Assembly (NCBI GenBank): GCA_035236585.1
Contig: CP141128.1
Coordinates: 52,379,257 to 52,443,256 of the forward strand
Direction of reading: 5' to 3'
Source: Warburgia ugandensis
Taxonomy: Eukaryota; Streptophyta; Magnoliopsida; Canellales; Canellaceae
DNA: 64,000 nucleotides
Shown: one piece after another, positions 1-11,401 of the stretch
How the letters are laid out: every line of letters begins with the position of its first letter
Numbering within the stretch: position 1 is the stretch's first letter
The notes under the pieces: model-generated
Seen by the model: only the letters and a program-made list of their open reading frames with translations
Told to the model about the DNA's origin: nothing
Database searches by the model: none
Made by a program: the position numbers and the translations under genes

Positions 1-2044
1 ATATAAGTTGGCATGTGGACCAATAGGATAAAACCCTTCTATTTTTCATGTTTTTCCATTATTTTCTCACTTTTTTTTCACTTTCCAACCTACCACCAAA
101 TATCACCACTAATTTCACTTTCCATTCAAGAGTCCTATTATTCTAAAGACCCCACCTTCCTAAAGTCCCATCCCATCCCATCCCAACCAACCAATCAACC
201 AATCCCCACTTCCCAGGACATCAATTAGCCAATCAAATTTTCCCACCTAACCTCACTTTCCCACCAATCTCTTTCCTCCCACATTCCTATGTCTTTCCTA
301 CCTCATCCATCCACCTACCTTCCTTATTCAAAGAAGTGTTCCATGATTTTAGGGGAAGACACCCCTTCCTAAAAAAGTTGCTTCTCCCACGTACTTATCT
401 TTCAAAAGACACCCACCGTCCTACTTAGTTTCCTCTTTGAACACCCTAGCTTACCTATCATCTTAGCCCTCCAAATGACCTGTTTTCATCCCCACCACAC
501 CTTATTCTTTGGTTACCCTAGAAAATGTATGAGAAAAATTATAAAAGACCAAATAAAACCTAAGTTGGAGAGCTTTTCACTCTAAGGAAAAAGACACCTT
601 CACTTTAGAAGGAGACATCCTCTTCCTACTCCTTACTTTCTCTTTTGTTTAAACTTTTCTTCTCTTTTGGGGTGGCTGCAACTTCTTCCAAGGTAGTGTT
701 ATTGATTCAAGTGTTCCATGCCTATGCCTTAGGTGGTTGATTTGTCTTTGAAAGGTTGGTTAGTCTTCCTTGCTTCTCTTTATTTGATATCACTTCATTG
801 TGCTAGTTCATGTTTTTCCATTCCATTGTTTCCTTCCCACATTGATTAAGATCCAAGGTTGGTTTTTCCCTTGAAGTCACAGCCAAGGGAAATCATCCTG
901 AATCTAATCTTTGCCTTTGTTTTTTATTGCCTTTTAGTTTCCTTGAATTCTCGCATTGTTTCCTTATCCTTTGAGTGTTGACTTATTATTCCATTAGAAA
1001 TTTTCCTTAAATCTCAAACTTGTAGGAGGAGGAACCATTTTTAAGATTTGATTTTGGATTTAGTTTGGGATAAAGCATGGTGCATACTTACCAAAAGTAG
1101 AACGCACCATTCATGTAACCTATTGTATGCAATAATTTTTTATGATTAATAGAATACTTTTTAGTTGATGAATGATCATGATTCTTCTCAATTGTTTATT
1201 ACATTTTGATAATATATTAAGCAAGCGAATGCCTTGTTTCTAAATTCCTAAATAATTCAATTAAAAGACCTACAAAACCATGCATCCAATCCAAGGGTGA
1301 AACGCATGGCTTTAAAGGACTTTAGGGCTAAAGTTGGAAAGTCTTGTTAATGTGCTTGCTTAATTATAGATCCTTAGTTCAATATTTCATATCAACTAGC
1401 ATGAAGTGCACTTATCAAATCATGTTAGAACTATGTGTGCAATTCATGGTTGGTACGCATAGTTTGGAGTGATTTGCTGAATGATTAGATTCCAAGTTGT
1501 GGCATTCATTCATGTTCAGAAAAGTAGTTTAGTTAGTGGTTGACTGTTGATCTTAATTAGTTTGATAGCTTATTATGAGTTGTTGTTAGTTGTTAAATCT
1601 TTCCTTCCGATGGTTTAATTACGTTATTTGGAATTTGCATGAATACGAAAGTAGCTGATTAATGCATGTTTTCTTATGTTATTTGCAAAATTTCATGCTT
1701 ACAAAAGTTGTTAAGAATTGCATTTTTGGAAAGTACAATTTAGGAAAGTCCTTAGTTAGGAAAATCATAAATTTAGAAAGTTTTTAATTTAGCAAATTGT
1801 TATGTTTAGAAAGTGTGCTTTAGGAAAGCTTTTAATATTAGCATGTTTCCAGTTTTTCCATAATTTCCCTGTTCATCGGCTAACTTCCATTCTTAGTTTA
1901 GGTTAAAGATCTCTTGAATTTTGGCTAGGTTAAAGTTGGGACCACTAGCATCACATTCATTTGATTCCTCGTGGGATCGACCTCCTTGTGTGAGAATACT
2001 ATAGTTGATTCATGTGCTTGTGAGTTAACTTTAAAATTACAACA
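1..2044 (+). mobile_element. Athila-type gypsy LTR, 5' end outside window
   Basis: This is the downstream part of a long Athila-type LTR. It matches, by eye, the LTRs at 3,316-11,401 (same strand) and at 22,011-24,331 and 25,962-28,289 (opposite strand). Shared landmarks are an 'accaataggat' block near 25, a 'gtcacagccaaggg' block near 885, a 'gggaccactagcatcac' block near 1,940 and a 'gtgggatcgacctc' block near 1,972. The LTR ends in ACAACA at 2,044. The next bases are integrase sequence of a Tekay element, with no Athila primer site between, so this LTR lies inside a Tekay element as a solo or truncated copy. The start would lie a few hundred bases before the window. No coding capacity is expected or seen. 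The Athila assignment rests on the copy at 22,011, which has an Athila-like primer site and gag next to it. Confidence 0.75.
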
Positions 2045-3144
2045 CCTATAAGTAGGTCAAGGCCAAGCATCAGAGGCTAGCAAGGACGCTGTAGACTTTA
2101 GAGCTTCCTGAGTGGAAGAGGGATCACATCACCATTGATTTCATTGTGAGTTCTCCTAAGATAATGAGCAAGCATGGCATGATTTGGGTCACTGTTGATA
2201 GGTTAATGAAGTCCACCCATTTCCATCCCATTTGATAATATGCTAATATCTTGGGGAGATTGCATGTTAAGGTGATTATGGATTTGCATGGAACCCCTCT
2301 AACCATTCTTTCTTGTAGGGATAGCAAATTCACATTGAAGTATTGACAAAGTGATCAAGAGGCCTTAGGATCGACACTGAGATTCAACACTACCTTCCAT
2401 CAAGTGATTGATCGTTACTTAAAGAGGACCATCTAGATGATAGAGCACATGTTAATGGCATGTACCTTTGATTAGAAGGGGTAGTTGGGAGGAGCATTTT
2501 CCGCTAGTTGAGTTAGCGTACAATAATAGGCTTCACATGAGTATAGGCATGGCTCCATATGAGGCACTTTATGAAAGACCATGCCTATCACCCTTGTATT
2601 GGAGTGGCGTGTGTGAGTGACAATTGTTGAAGTTCGAGCTAGTTGAGCAATATGTAAAGAAAGCCCAATTAATCCTAAAATGACTTTTGGCATCCCAGAG
2701 TCGTCAAAAGAGCTATGCTAATAGGGGCCATAGACATGTAGAGCTTGTTGTCGAGATGAATTGTTCTTAAAGACACATCTGTTTATTTGTCCACTCAAGA
2801 TCCTAAAAAGGATCATAGTAGTAGCTTATAAGTTATCCTTAGTGCTGCAACTTGCAAATGTCCACAAGGTCTTTCATGCGTCGATGCTATAGAAGTATAT
2901 AACAGTCCCATGTTCTTGAGCAAGTATCCACAAAGCTTAGTTAGACTTGACCTTCGTGGAAAGTGAAGTACAGACTTTAGATCTTAAGGTTTAGGAGTTG
3001 AGAACTAAGACCATTCCATTGGTCGAGGTTCTCTAGCAGCCACAGGAGGAATCCACATAGGAGACTAAGGATGAGATGAGAAAATACACATCTTGATTTA
3101 TTTAAGGAATGATGTGACAAGAATTTCCAGGATGAAATTACTAT
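2045..3144 (+). pseudogene. Tekay/Del chromovirus integrase C-terminal part and chromodomain, decayed
   Basis: This is the end of a Ty3/gypsy pol gene, encoding the enzyme that inserts retrotransposon cDNA. Conceptual translation gives VKAKHQR, then the first catalytic Asp in ITIDFIVSSP (about 2,130-2,160), the second Asp in the degenerate CRDSKFT (about 2,312), AFHPQ-like FNTTFHP (about 2,385) and LAYNN...SIGMAPYEALYERP (about 2,510-2,580). A Tekay-type tail with TKTIPLVEVL and a chromodomain-like TQETKDEM lies near 3,005-3,080. Everything upstream of the VKAKHQR motif (gag, protease, RT, zinc finger) is missing because an Athila LTR ends immediately before it. Many stops and frameshifts make it non-functional. 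Similar residues in the better-preserved copy at 43,734-44,883 confirm the assignment. Confidence 0.85.
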
Positions 3145-3158
3145 AAGTGGGGGAAAAA
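3145..3158 (+). other. Polypurine tract of the Tekay element
   Basis: A run of purines (AAGTGGGGGAAAAA) immediately precedes the TG that opens the 3' LTR. This is the expected position and composition for the primer of plus-strand cDNA synthesis. Confidence 0.75.
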
Positions 3159-3315
3159 TGTAATAACCCCAAGTTTTAAATTCCATTTCATAAAATTTCT
3201 GAGTTACTTTGGAATGAAATACGAATTTCATGTTTTGAGTTTTAAAGAATTGACTATTTGAAAGACACCTAGTTGATCCTAGAAACCTTAATATGAATTT
3301 CATGTTAAATTAAGA
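3159..3315 (+). mobile_element. Tekay 3' LTR, first fragment
   Basis: The LTR opens with TGTAATAACCCC, the terminal sequence of the Tekay-type LTRs in this window, straight after the polypurine tract. About 150 bp later the sequence switches to Athila LTR sequence (a 'ctagtaatagatgtg' block that also occurs, inverted, near 27,930). The remainder of this LTR resumes at 11,402. The exact junction is uncertain by about 20 bp because the incoming Athila LTR lacks its first few hundred bases. Confidence 0.65.
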
Positions 3316-4117
3316 CTTATGAACTAGTAATAGATGTGATTAAAGGAGTAAAGAAATTCAAAGTGGGGCCATGAAGTAAGCCATGCATTTTCACCACCTT
3401 TTACACGAGAGTCATTCAAGCCACCTAAGTCATATAAGCCATGAAAGAAGGTGGCAAGCTAAGAAATTCAAGCTATATCATACAAGCCACTCAAACGATG
3501 GGTTGAATCCAAGAAAACAATCCAAGGAAGTTTCCTAAGCCAGCCATAAAGCCTAGCCAATGAAGCCTTCAAAGTTAGCCATCTAAGCCATCAAGCTTAG
3601 CTAAATGGAAGGCTAGGATTGGAAAGGAATCAAGAGAGTTATCCATGAGTTATTTTGAATATAATTAAGGAAAAATATATTAGGATAAGTTGTATATGGA
3701 CCAATAGGATAAGAACCTTTAAAATTTGATTTTTCCCACCTTTTTAGAACTTTCCGCCTCATCACCAAAGACCACCACGACTTTGACTTTCCATTCAAGA
3801 GTCCTACCATTTCATAACTCTTCCACCTTCTTAAACTCCCTTGCAAACTATCCAACCAATAACCACTTCCTAGAAAACCACTTAGCCAATCAATTTTGCC
3901 CATGTCACCCTACTTTCTTTCTAGAAAAAAAAAAGACACCTATATCCTATTCAAAATTAGAGACCAGCCAGCCCATGCTTCTTACCCATCTCTTATGTCA
4001 TGTTTATCACATCATCTAGCTAATTTATCTTCCACCTAACCTTACTCATTCAATGCCCTAACTCTAGGGCCACTTTCCCTATGTTTTCACCCCATTCTAA
4101 GTTAGGAATCCACTCAT

Positions 4118-4127
4118 CTATATATAG
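4118..4127 (+). promoter_or_regulatory. TATA-like box of the Athila LTR
   Basis: CTATATATAG followed by a short C-rich stretch, positioned in the middle of the LTR, is the likely core promoter of this LTR. No transcript evidence is available from sequence. Confidence 0.35.
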
Positions 4128-4650
4128 CTCCTATTCCATACGAATTTTCTAAGTAGAGGTGGGTAACGCACCTTGAAACATTGTTTCCTTTGGTGCTATT
4201 TGGTGCTGGAATTTGGAACATTTTATTCTTTTCTTCCTTTGGTCTTCTTGTTATTCTCTTGCTTATTTTCTCTCTAATTGTAATGCCTGAGCAATTTACA
4301 CTATTTTTAACAAAAATTGGACATTCTATGGGAAATGAACTATGATGAATGTTTGACTTTATTTTAAATAGTAAACAAAGGAATTTGAGAGGAAACTTGG
4401 TACCACTAGATTCTACTCAAAAAATGGAATCCAATGCCTCAAAAATCACCCAAAATGGAGTTTGTATGAAGAAGTAACGGCCATTTAAAGATAGGGGTAT
4501 TTCTGGAATTTAAACAGAAAAACGCAGGGGGGCATTTTGATAACGGCACCCCCTGTCGTCTTCCTCCCCAGATTTTTCCAAAAACCCTCAAATCTCGATT
4601 TTTCCAGAGGGATCTGCCACCGCCAAGGGCGGCACTGCCATTGGCAGGGC

Positions 4651-4658
4651 TATAAAAA
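4651..4658 (+). promoter_or_regulatory. TATA box of solo LTR A
   Basis: TATAAAAA follows a GC-rich stretch with CCGCC and GGCGG repeats and precedes a C-rich CCCCATCTCCC block. The counterpart in the inverted copy is at 10,005-10,012 (minus strand) and in the third copy at 38,919. Conservation at the same LTR position supports a core promoter role. Confidence 0.5.
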
Positions 4659-5159
4659 GCCCCATCTCCCCCTCTCAAAAACACGATTTTTCGGCAACTT
4701 TTGGACTGGGGTTTCCGGCAAAAACTAGAAACCCATCCCTCTGTGTTTTCTGGCAACGGCCAAGCCAAGTCTAGCCAGCCATTCCTTTACCCATCTCCCC
4801 CCACCTCCCCTCTTGTTCCTCTGGCATCATCGGAAGTGGGGTTTTCCCCCTTCATGCGTGTTTTCCAGAAATCCAGATTTCCGGTAGGCGTGGAGGAAAA
4901 TACACCACCGGCAATAGGCTTCCCCAGACCACCCAGGTGAACCCCCACCCCTTCCTATTTAGTTTGCTTTCTTCCCTACCCAGATCCACACCGGATCTGG
5001 GAGTTTTTTGGCTAAGAGATGCTATGGAAACCGGAGAAGACGGGTTTCCTTTGAAACCCGTACAAAACCAATTGTCACGAATGCACCCAGTGATGCACAC
5101 GAGTGACGCGTCCCCTGGGACCAGCATCGTGCGCACACAAGCATACGGTAGGCTTTTGA

Positions 5160-5520
5160 CTCATCTAGGATGCCTAGGGCATCCTGGACACCAAGGCGCA
5201 GCCCACCTGCAACGAAGACACATTCCTAGGACGTTGACTGGGACGCGTGCAGTAGCGCTACTTGGGCATGCATGTATGAAAGTGCGTACACTGTCCCATG
5301 TGCGGCCTCCAGGTGCGTGAGCGACATGGGGCACGGGTCCTGGCTCGACCAGGGTGTACAGGGTGCCCTAGGAGCTGAGACGCCCCATGTTACAATATGC
5401 GTCCGTGCGATGATGCGGGACATAGTGTGTCACTTGAGCATGCATGTGCGCGTGCAAAACGCGGTCCCTGGCACGGCCTTTGCGTGCGCACGCACATAAG
5501 GCAGTCGCTGTTCAACCAAG
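5160..5520 (+). repeat. CpG-rich ~170-bp repeats inside solo LTR A
   Basis: Two related units are visible. One has CTTGGGCATGCATGT near 5,260 and the other CTTGAGCATGCATGT near 5,433, about 173 bp apart. Each is followed by a GTGCG-rich stretch and a 'ggcct' block. The block keeps many CpG sites while the surrounding DNA is CpG-poor. Chance reading frames cross it on both strands but have no recognisable protein features. Confidence 0.6.
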
Positions 5521-8500
5521 ATACACAGGTGTCCTGGGAACTGGGGCACGTGGCCCTAATGAGACTTTAAAGTTAGGATTAGAGGATAAATTGCAGAGTT
5601 TAACTATTGGAAAGTGGATTCACACCATAGGATCTAGCCTGACGAATGAATTAGGCAAGGACCATGGACCCTAAAGGCACAGCTAGCAATCTAATGTCTA
5701 AATGGATTGAAATTAATAAGCACTCCTTGTATCCATTCATACCCAGGAGTTTATAAATGAGACCTAGGGACGGGTTGAAGTGATAAAGGCACGACTCCAG
5801 GAGACTTTGAGGTAAGTGCTCTATCGCTACTAGACTTTTTAAAAAAGAGCCATGATTATTTTGAGGATGCATGATTTATGTATAAGTATATGACTTGTTT
5901 AGCATGACTTAATTCAGCGTACATATGATAAATGCTTTATGCATAGATATGTTTTGCAAATAATTACATATACATTATGCATAGATAGTTTTAGAAACAA
6001 TTGCATACATTGTATGATTTGTGAGCATTGAGTTTTTGAAAGATTGCATGTCCTTGAGGGTTACCAAAAGATGCTGGAGTGCTCAAAAGACACTGCGTAG
6101 GCAATTGTGAGGGCCAGGAAGTTGTGAGGGACCCAAAGAGGACAAGTTTTGTGAAAGAGGTTTTCGGTTGTTTGATCTGATATGATTTGGGCTGATAAGC
6201 TCGTGGGCGCTATGCCGAGAGGTTTGGGTCGGCCTCCAGCCTCTACCACTATTAGGTGGATGGGTACCACGCCCAAAAAGGGCAACGTCCATACATCGAC
6301 TGCATGTGGTACAGGGAGCTACCACTGGTGTCACAACACTGGGTCGACGTGTCATATGCCCCGTTGAGGCTATGGCCGAGTGTCCTCAGGTACTCGAGGA
6401 CCACACGGCGGCGAGGTCGTGGGCATAGTTGGGCCCTATGGTTTTGTGGATTTACTTGCATTGCATATGGCATGACATGAGGTTGGTCGACCATACCATA
6501 CCAGATATCCATGAGTTGGATTCAGTGGAGCATCTAAGCATATCATTATGTTTATGATATATATGATACTTTCGACTTGGTTTGTGCGATTCTTTAAGTC
6601 GTTAGTATTTCAATTTGACAATGATTTTTGATATCGATATTGAACATGATTGTTCGAACATGCACATGTTTTAAAGAGCATATGATTTTAAACATAGCAT
6701 GCATTGTAAAACTAGTAGTGATAGACTCCTACTGAGTATAGTATATACTCACCCTATCCTTAACATTTTTCAGGATAGTTCCACTAACAAATAGAAGATG
6801 TCTCAGGAGATATTAGTGCTACGAGCAAGTGAATAAACAGAGGAGACAATTTTTCATGTAAGTAAACTCTCAACCCTTTGGACATGTATTTATTTACAGT
6901 TGGGCTGTGTGTTGTTACTGGATAGACCTGGGGAAAAACATTTATGATTTTTGAAGTTTTTCAAAAACTACTTTGAGTATTGTGAAAGCAAATAACACTC
7001 GGGGTTTTCAAAATGAGTTTAAAACTAAAGATTTTTCGCTGCATTGCATGGTTTTTATAAAATGGTTTTCAAATAGGGATGCATCCCGCCTTAGGAATTA
7101 GACAATTGCATTTAAAAATGCATGAGAAAGCCTGAGTCATCACACTAATTCATGTTAGTAACTTAGTTGTTTTACTTTAGTTCGATTGCTTTTAGTTTTC
7201 ATTGTTTTGCTCATTTGAATTCATGCTACTTTCTAGCCCTTAATCTCTTTCTTCTTCACTCCATTCCATCATTTTTTCTTTGTTATTCAATTAAGATTCA
7301 AGTTAGTTATTCTTTGGCAGTGACAATCAAGAGAAGGGCTAGCTTAAATCCTTGTTTTCTCGTCTTGAAAATTCATAATTTTCTCCTTACATTTAGGTGT
7401 TTTTTCCTTAGCTAGTTCACCCGCTTAGCCTTTGTTTCTCCTAAATTCCTTTCTAGGTTTCCTTTTGTGATGACCTAGGTTTTCTCATGCATTTTTAAAT
7501 GCAATGTCTAATTCCTAAGGCGGGATGCATCCCTATTTGAAAACCATTTTATAAAAACCATGCAATGCAGCAGAAAATCTTTTGTTTTAAACTCATTTTG
7601 AAAACCCCGAGTGTCATTTGCTTTCACAACCACCAAAGTAGTTCTTTGAAAAACATCAGAAATCATAAATATTTTTCCCTAGGTTTATTCAGTCACAGCA
7701 CATAGTCCAACTGTAATTAAATACAAATACATGTCCAAAGGGTAAAGAGTTTACTCACATGTATAGTTGTCTCCTTTGTTTATTCACTTGCTCATAGCAC
7801 TAATATCTCCTAAGACGTCTTCTATTTGTGAGTGGAACTATCCTGAAAAATGTTAAGGATAGAGTGAGTATATACTATACTCAGTAGGAGTCTATCACTA
7901 CTAGTTTTGCAATGCATGCTATGTTTAAAATCATATGCTCTTAAAAACATGTGCATGTTCGAACAATCACATTCAATATCGATGTTAAAAACCACTATCG
8001 AATTGAAATACTGACAACTTAAAGAATAGCATAATCCAAGTCGAAAGTATCATATATCATAAACATAATGATATGCATAAGATGCTTCACTGAATCCAAC
8101 TCATGGATATCTCGTATGGTCGACCAACCTTATGTCATGCCATATGTAATGCAAGTAAATCCACGAAACCATAGGGTCCAACTATGCCCACGACCTCACC
8201 GCCGTGTGGTCCCCGGGTACCTTAGGGCACAACTTCATAGCCTCCACGGGACACATCAACACAGTGCCATAACACCAGTGGTAGCCCCCTGTACCACATG
8301 CAGTCGACGTAGGGACATGCCCTTTTTGGGCGTGGTACCCATCCACCTAATAGTGGTAGAGGGTGGAGGCCAACGCAAACCTCTCGGCATAGTGCCCACG
8401 AGCTTATCAACCCAAATCATATCAGATCAAACAAGCGAAAACCTCTTTTTCAAAACCTGTCCTCTTTGGGTCCCTCACAACTGCCTACCCAGTGCCTTTT

Positions 8501-9126
8501 GGGCATTCCAGCGTCTTTTGGTAACCCTCAAGGACATGCAATCTTTCAAAAACTCAATGCTCACAAATCATGCAATATATGCATTTGTTTGCAAAACATA
8601 TCTATGCATAATGTATATGCAATTATTTGCAAAACATATCTATGCATAAAGCATTTATCATATGTATGCTGAATTAAGTCATGCTAAACAAGTGATATAA
8701 CTTATACTTAAAACATGCATAAAACAATCATGGCTCTTTTAAAAAGTCTAGTAGCGATAGAGCACCTACCCCAAAGTCTCCTGGAGTTGCATCCTTTATC
8801 ACTTTAACTCGTCCTTGGGTCTCATTTATAATCTCCTGGGTATGAATGGATACAAGGAGTCCTTATTAGTTTCATTCTATTTAGATCGCTAGATCTGCCT
8901 ATTGGGTCCATGGTCCTTGCCTAATTCATTCGTCAGGCTGGATCCTATGGTGTGGATCTACTATTCAATAGTTAAACTGCCTAATTCATTGTCAGGCTAG
9001 ATCCTATAATATGGACCTACTTATTCAATAGTTAAATTCTATAAATGGTCCTATGATCCTAATTTTAAAGTCTCATTAGGTTCACGTGTCCCAGTTCCCA
9101 AGACACCCGTGCATCCTAGTTGAACC

Positions 9127-9560
9127 GTGACAGCCTCACGGTCGTGTGCGCCTAAAGGCCATGCCAGAGACCGCGTTTTGCACATGCACATGCATGCTCA
9201 AGTGACGCACTATGACGTGCATCATCACATGGACGCACCTTGTAGCATGGCGCGTCTCAACTCGCAGGGCACCCCGTGCATCCTGGTCGAGCTAGGACCC
9301 ATGCCCCGTGTCGCGCACGTACCCGAAGGCCACACCTGGGACAGTGTTTGCACGTGCACAAGCATGCCTAAGGGACGCGCTATGATGCACGTCCTGGATG
9401 ACCTCGTGCGAACACACCTTGGCGTAATCGAAATGTGCCTTGGCTCCCGGGCCGCCCATGCGTCCCGGTCGAGCCAGGGCTGTGCCTGGGACGTACCGAG
9501 GCCACGCTCATACACAGTCGCATGCCCTCATGCATAGTGGCATGCCTAGGGTCCATCCCT
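9127..9560 (-). repeat. CpG-rich ~165-180-bp repeats inside solo LTR B
   Basis: At least three units are marked by GCATGC cores near 9,192, 9,362 and 9,541, with related GC-rich flanks (CCCTGG, GCCACG and GCACGTG-like words). It corresponds to the 5,160-5,520 block of LTR A but holds more units, so copy number differs between two members of the same family in this window. Confidence 0.6.
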
Positions 9561-10004
9561 GGGCTAAGTCAGGTGTGCATCACGCACCATGCCCAAGATC
9601 GTCTCCCTCGTTGGTCCGGTCCTGGGTTCTGCAATTTTCGGCCAGAAATCGCTTGGTCCGACTTGGTTTTGACCTGGGAAAGTGGAAGGAAAGAGGAGGA
9701 AAGGAAAATGGCTTACCTGGGTCACCAGAGATCGTGCTCCTCTCGCCTGCCTAAACCCTTATGTTGCCAAAATTCTTGAAGCAGAAAAACCCCAACGTCA
9801 AAACCGGAAAACTCGAACAAGGGGGAAACCACATTGCCAGACTAGAAAGGAGAAAGGGAATCGGAGAACGGCCGGCCCAACTAGGGTCTGGCCGTTGCTG
9901 GATTTTATAGAGAGATGGGTTTCCAATTTTTTCTGGAAACCCCAGTCTCAAACGACTGGAAAAAATGCCAAAAAACGTGGTTTTTGGAGAGGGGAGATGG
10001 GGTT

Positions 10005-10012
10005 TTTATAAA
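10005..10012 (-). promoter_or_regulatory. TATA box of solo LTR B
   Basis: On the minus strand the sequence reads CTTTATAAAAACCCC before the CCCCATCTCCC block, the same arrangement as at 4,651 in LTR A. Confidence 0.45.
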
Positions 10013-11401
10013 GTGAAAGGCAGTGCCGCCATTTCCCTTGGTGTATTCTAGAGAAATTGGGGAAAACTGGTTTCTGGAGGGATCTAGAGGTTGAAGACGA
10101 CAGGGGGTGCCATTATCAAAACGGCCCCCTGCATTTTTCGTCCTTTTTTGTTTTTTCGTTTTTCTGTTTAATTTCCAGAAATACCCCTATCTTTAAATGG
10201 CTGTAACTTCTTCATACGAACTCCGTTTTGGGTGATTTTTGAAGCGTTGGATTCCATTTTTTGAGTAGAATCTAATGGTGCTAAGTTATCTCACAAATTC
10301 TTTTCTTTACTATTTTAAATAAAGTGAAACATTTAACTCGGTTTATTTCCTATAGAATGTTCAATTTTCATTAAAAATAGTGTAAATTGCTCGGGCATTA
10401 CACCTTTGCATATCATTATAATTTGGATTGTAATATTTAGATTGGAATTTTGTTGTTGTTTAGATAGGATTCCAAGCATTAGAAAAGTGCACAATTTTCA
10501 TATTTTGTGGACAATTTTATGCACATAATTTTGATTTAAATTGGATATGATTCAATAAAGTTCTGAGGGAATTCTTATTATATAATGATTCTTTCATCAA
10601 TGTACTTTGGATCTAGGCTATTTTCTTGCATAAAAGTTATGATTTCAATAGCTTTCTAATGAAAGATTTATTAATTGCTCTTAAGTACTGAAATCTGGAG
10701 AGATTGGTTTTTCCTCAACTTTATGATTTAATTTCAGACATCAAAACATCTTATTTTCCTAAATCCTTAGATACCCATTTAGATTCTTATGTTTTTTATT
10801 ATATCCCATACTAATTTTTTATATTAATGCACTATAGATTCATTAAATGTCACCATCTTTAGGGCTCCAAAATCATGCACATAGTCCAAAAATAATGTGC
10901 ATGGTTCTAGACCCCATTTCTTTTAGATTTTGGTTAATTTAGTTTTAGAGTTGTTAATTAATTGTTTGCATCTTGTTTTAGGTTTATAAAGTTTCCCTTT
11001 TGAATTCTAGAGAGTTCTATTTTTGGTCAGTTTTAGTTTAGGAAAGTTCTAAATTTGGAAAGTTTTTTTTGGTAGTTTCCTTAAGTTTAGTTTCCTAATT
11101 TGAATCTTTCTAATTCTTTCTAGATTTGGAAAGTTTCCCATTTAGCATGTTTCTTGTTTTTGCTTAGTTTTCATTTCTTTTTTTTTTCTTAGTTTCCATT
11201 TCTTATTTTTCCTTAGCTTCCAACTTCATGTTTTAATTTTTGTTCTTAGTTTAGGACAAAAATCACTTGAATTTTGGCTAGTTAAATAGTTTAAAGTAGG
11301 GACCACTAGCATCACTATAGTTCACTCCTTGTGGGATCAACCTCACTAACGTGCTATATTGAAAATGATTCATGCACTTGTAGTTTATTTAAACAACAAC
11401 A

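Larger units (their letters stand above)
4279..7144 (+). mobile_element. Solo LTR A (2,866 bp), Tekay-like CpG-rich family, TSD CTAAT
   Basis: The termini are TGTAATGCCTG and GTCATCACA, imperfect inverted ends typical of Tekay-type LTRs. The 5-bp direct repeat CTAAT occurs at 4,274-4,278 and 7,145-7,149. Nothing between resembles gag or pol, so it is a solo LTR left by LTR-LTR recombination. Its 5' part has a block with a TATA box at 4,651. The middle (about 4,850-5,520) is unusually CpG- and TG-rich with about 170-bp repeats. The 3' part ends in 'gggatgcatcccgcc' and 'tgcatgagaaagcctgagtcatcaca'. The same sequence occurs inverted at 7,466-10,402 and, more diverged, at 38,507-41,229. It interrupts the Athila LTR. 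Confidence 0.92.
7466..10402 (-). mobile_element. Solo LTR B (2,937 bp), inverted copy of family A, TSD CCTTT
   Basis: Read on the minus strand it starts TGTAATGCCCGAG and ends GGTCATCACA. The direct repeat CCTTT is at 7,461-7,465 and 10,403-10,407. It is highly similar by eye to solo LTR A over its whole length, but in opposite orientation and only 321 bp away. A short insertion of A-rich sequence near 10,140-10,165 and a larger minisatellite block (9,127-9,560) account for most of the length difference. No internal coding region is present. It interrupts the same Athila LTR as copy A. Confidence 0.92.
3316..11401 (+). mobile_element. Athila-type LTR split by two nested solo LTRs
   Basis: The LTR is present in three pieces: 3,316-4,278, 7,145-7,465 and 10,403-11,401. 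Joined, they are collinear with the Athila LTRs at 1-2,044 and, inverted, 25,962-28,289. The 5' terminus (TGATAAGTG in the minus-strand copy) is absent, so about 370 bp have been lost at the left edge. The right end is ACAACA near 11,401, preceded by 'gattcatgcacttgtag', which also precedes the end of the copy at 2,044. It sits inside the Tekay 3' LTR (3,159-3,315 plus 11,402-14,723) in the same orientation as that host. Confidence 0.75.

Noticed and set aside
4937..5499. Overlapping 127- and 75-codon frames in a GC-rich stretch
   Set aside because: They cross the CpG-rich minisatellite of solo LTR A; frames of similar length exist on the opposite strand and are not conserved in copies B and C.
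8068..8649. 193-codon open frame, the longest in the window
   Set aside because: It lies in solo LTR B, has no recognisable domain, and its counterparts in LTRs A and C are broken or read in other frames on both strands. The low stop density follows from base composition.
9127..9779. Overlapping frames of 96-136 codons on both strands
   Set aside because: The same CpG-rich repeat region of solo LTR B; overlapping frames in several phases indicate composition rather than coding.
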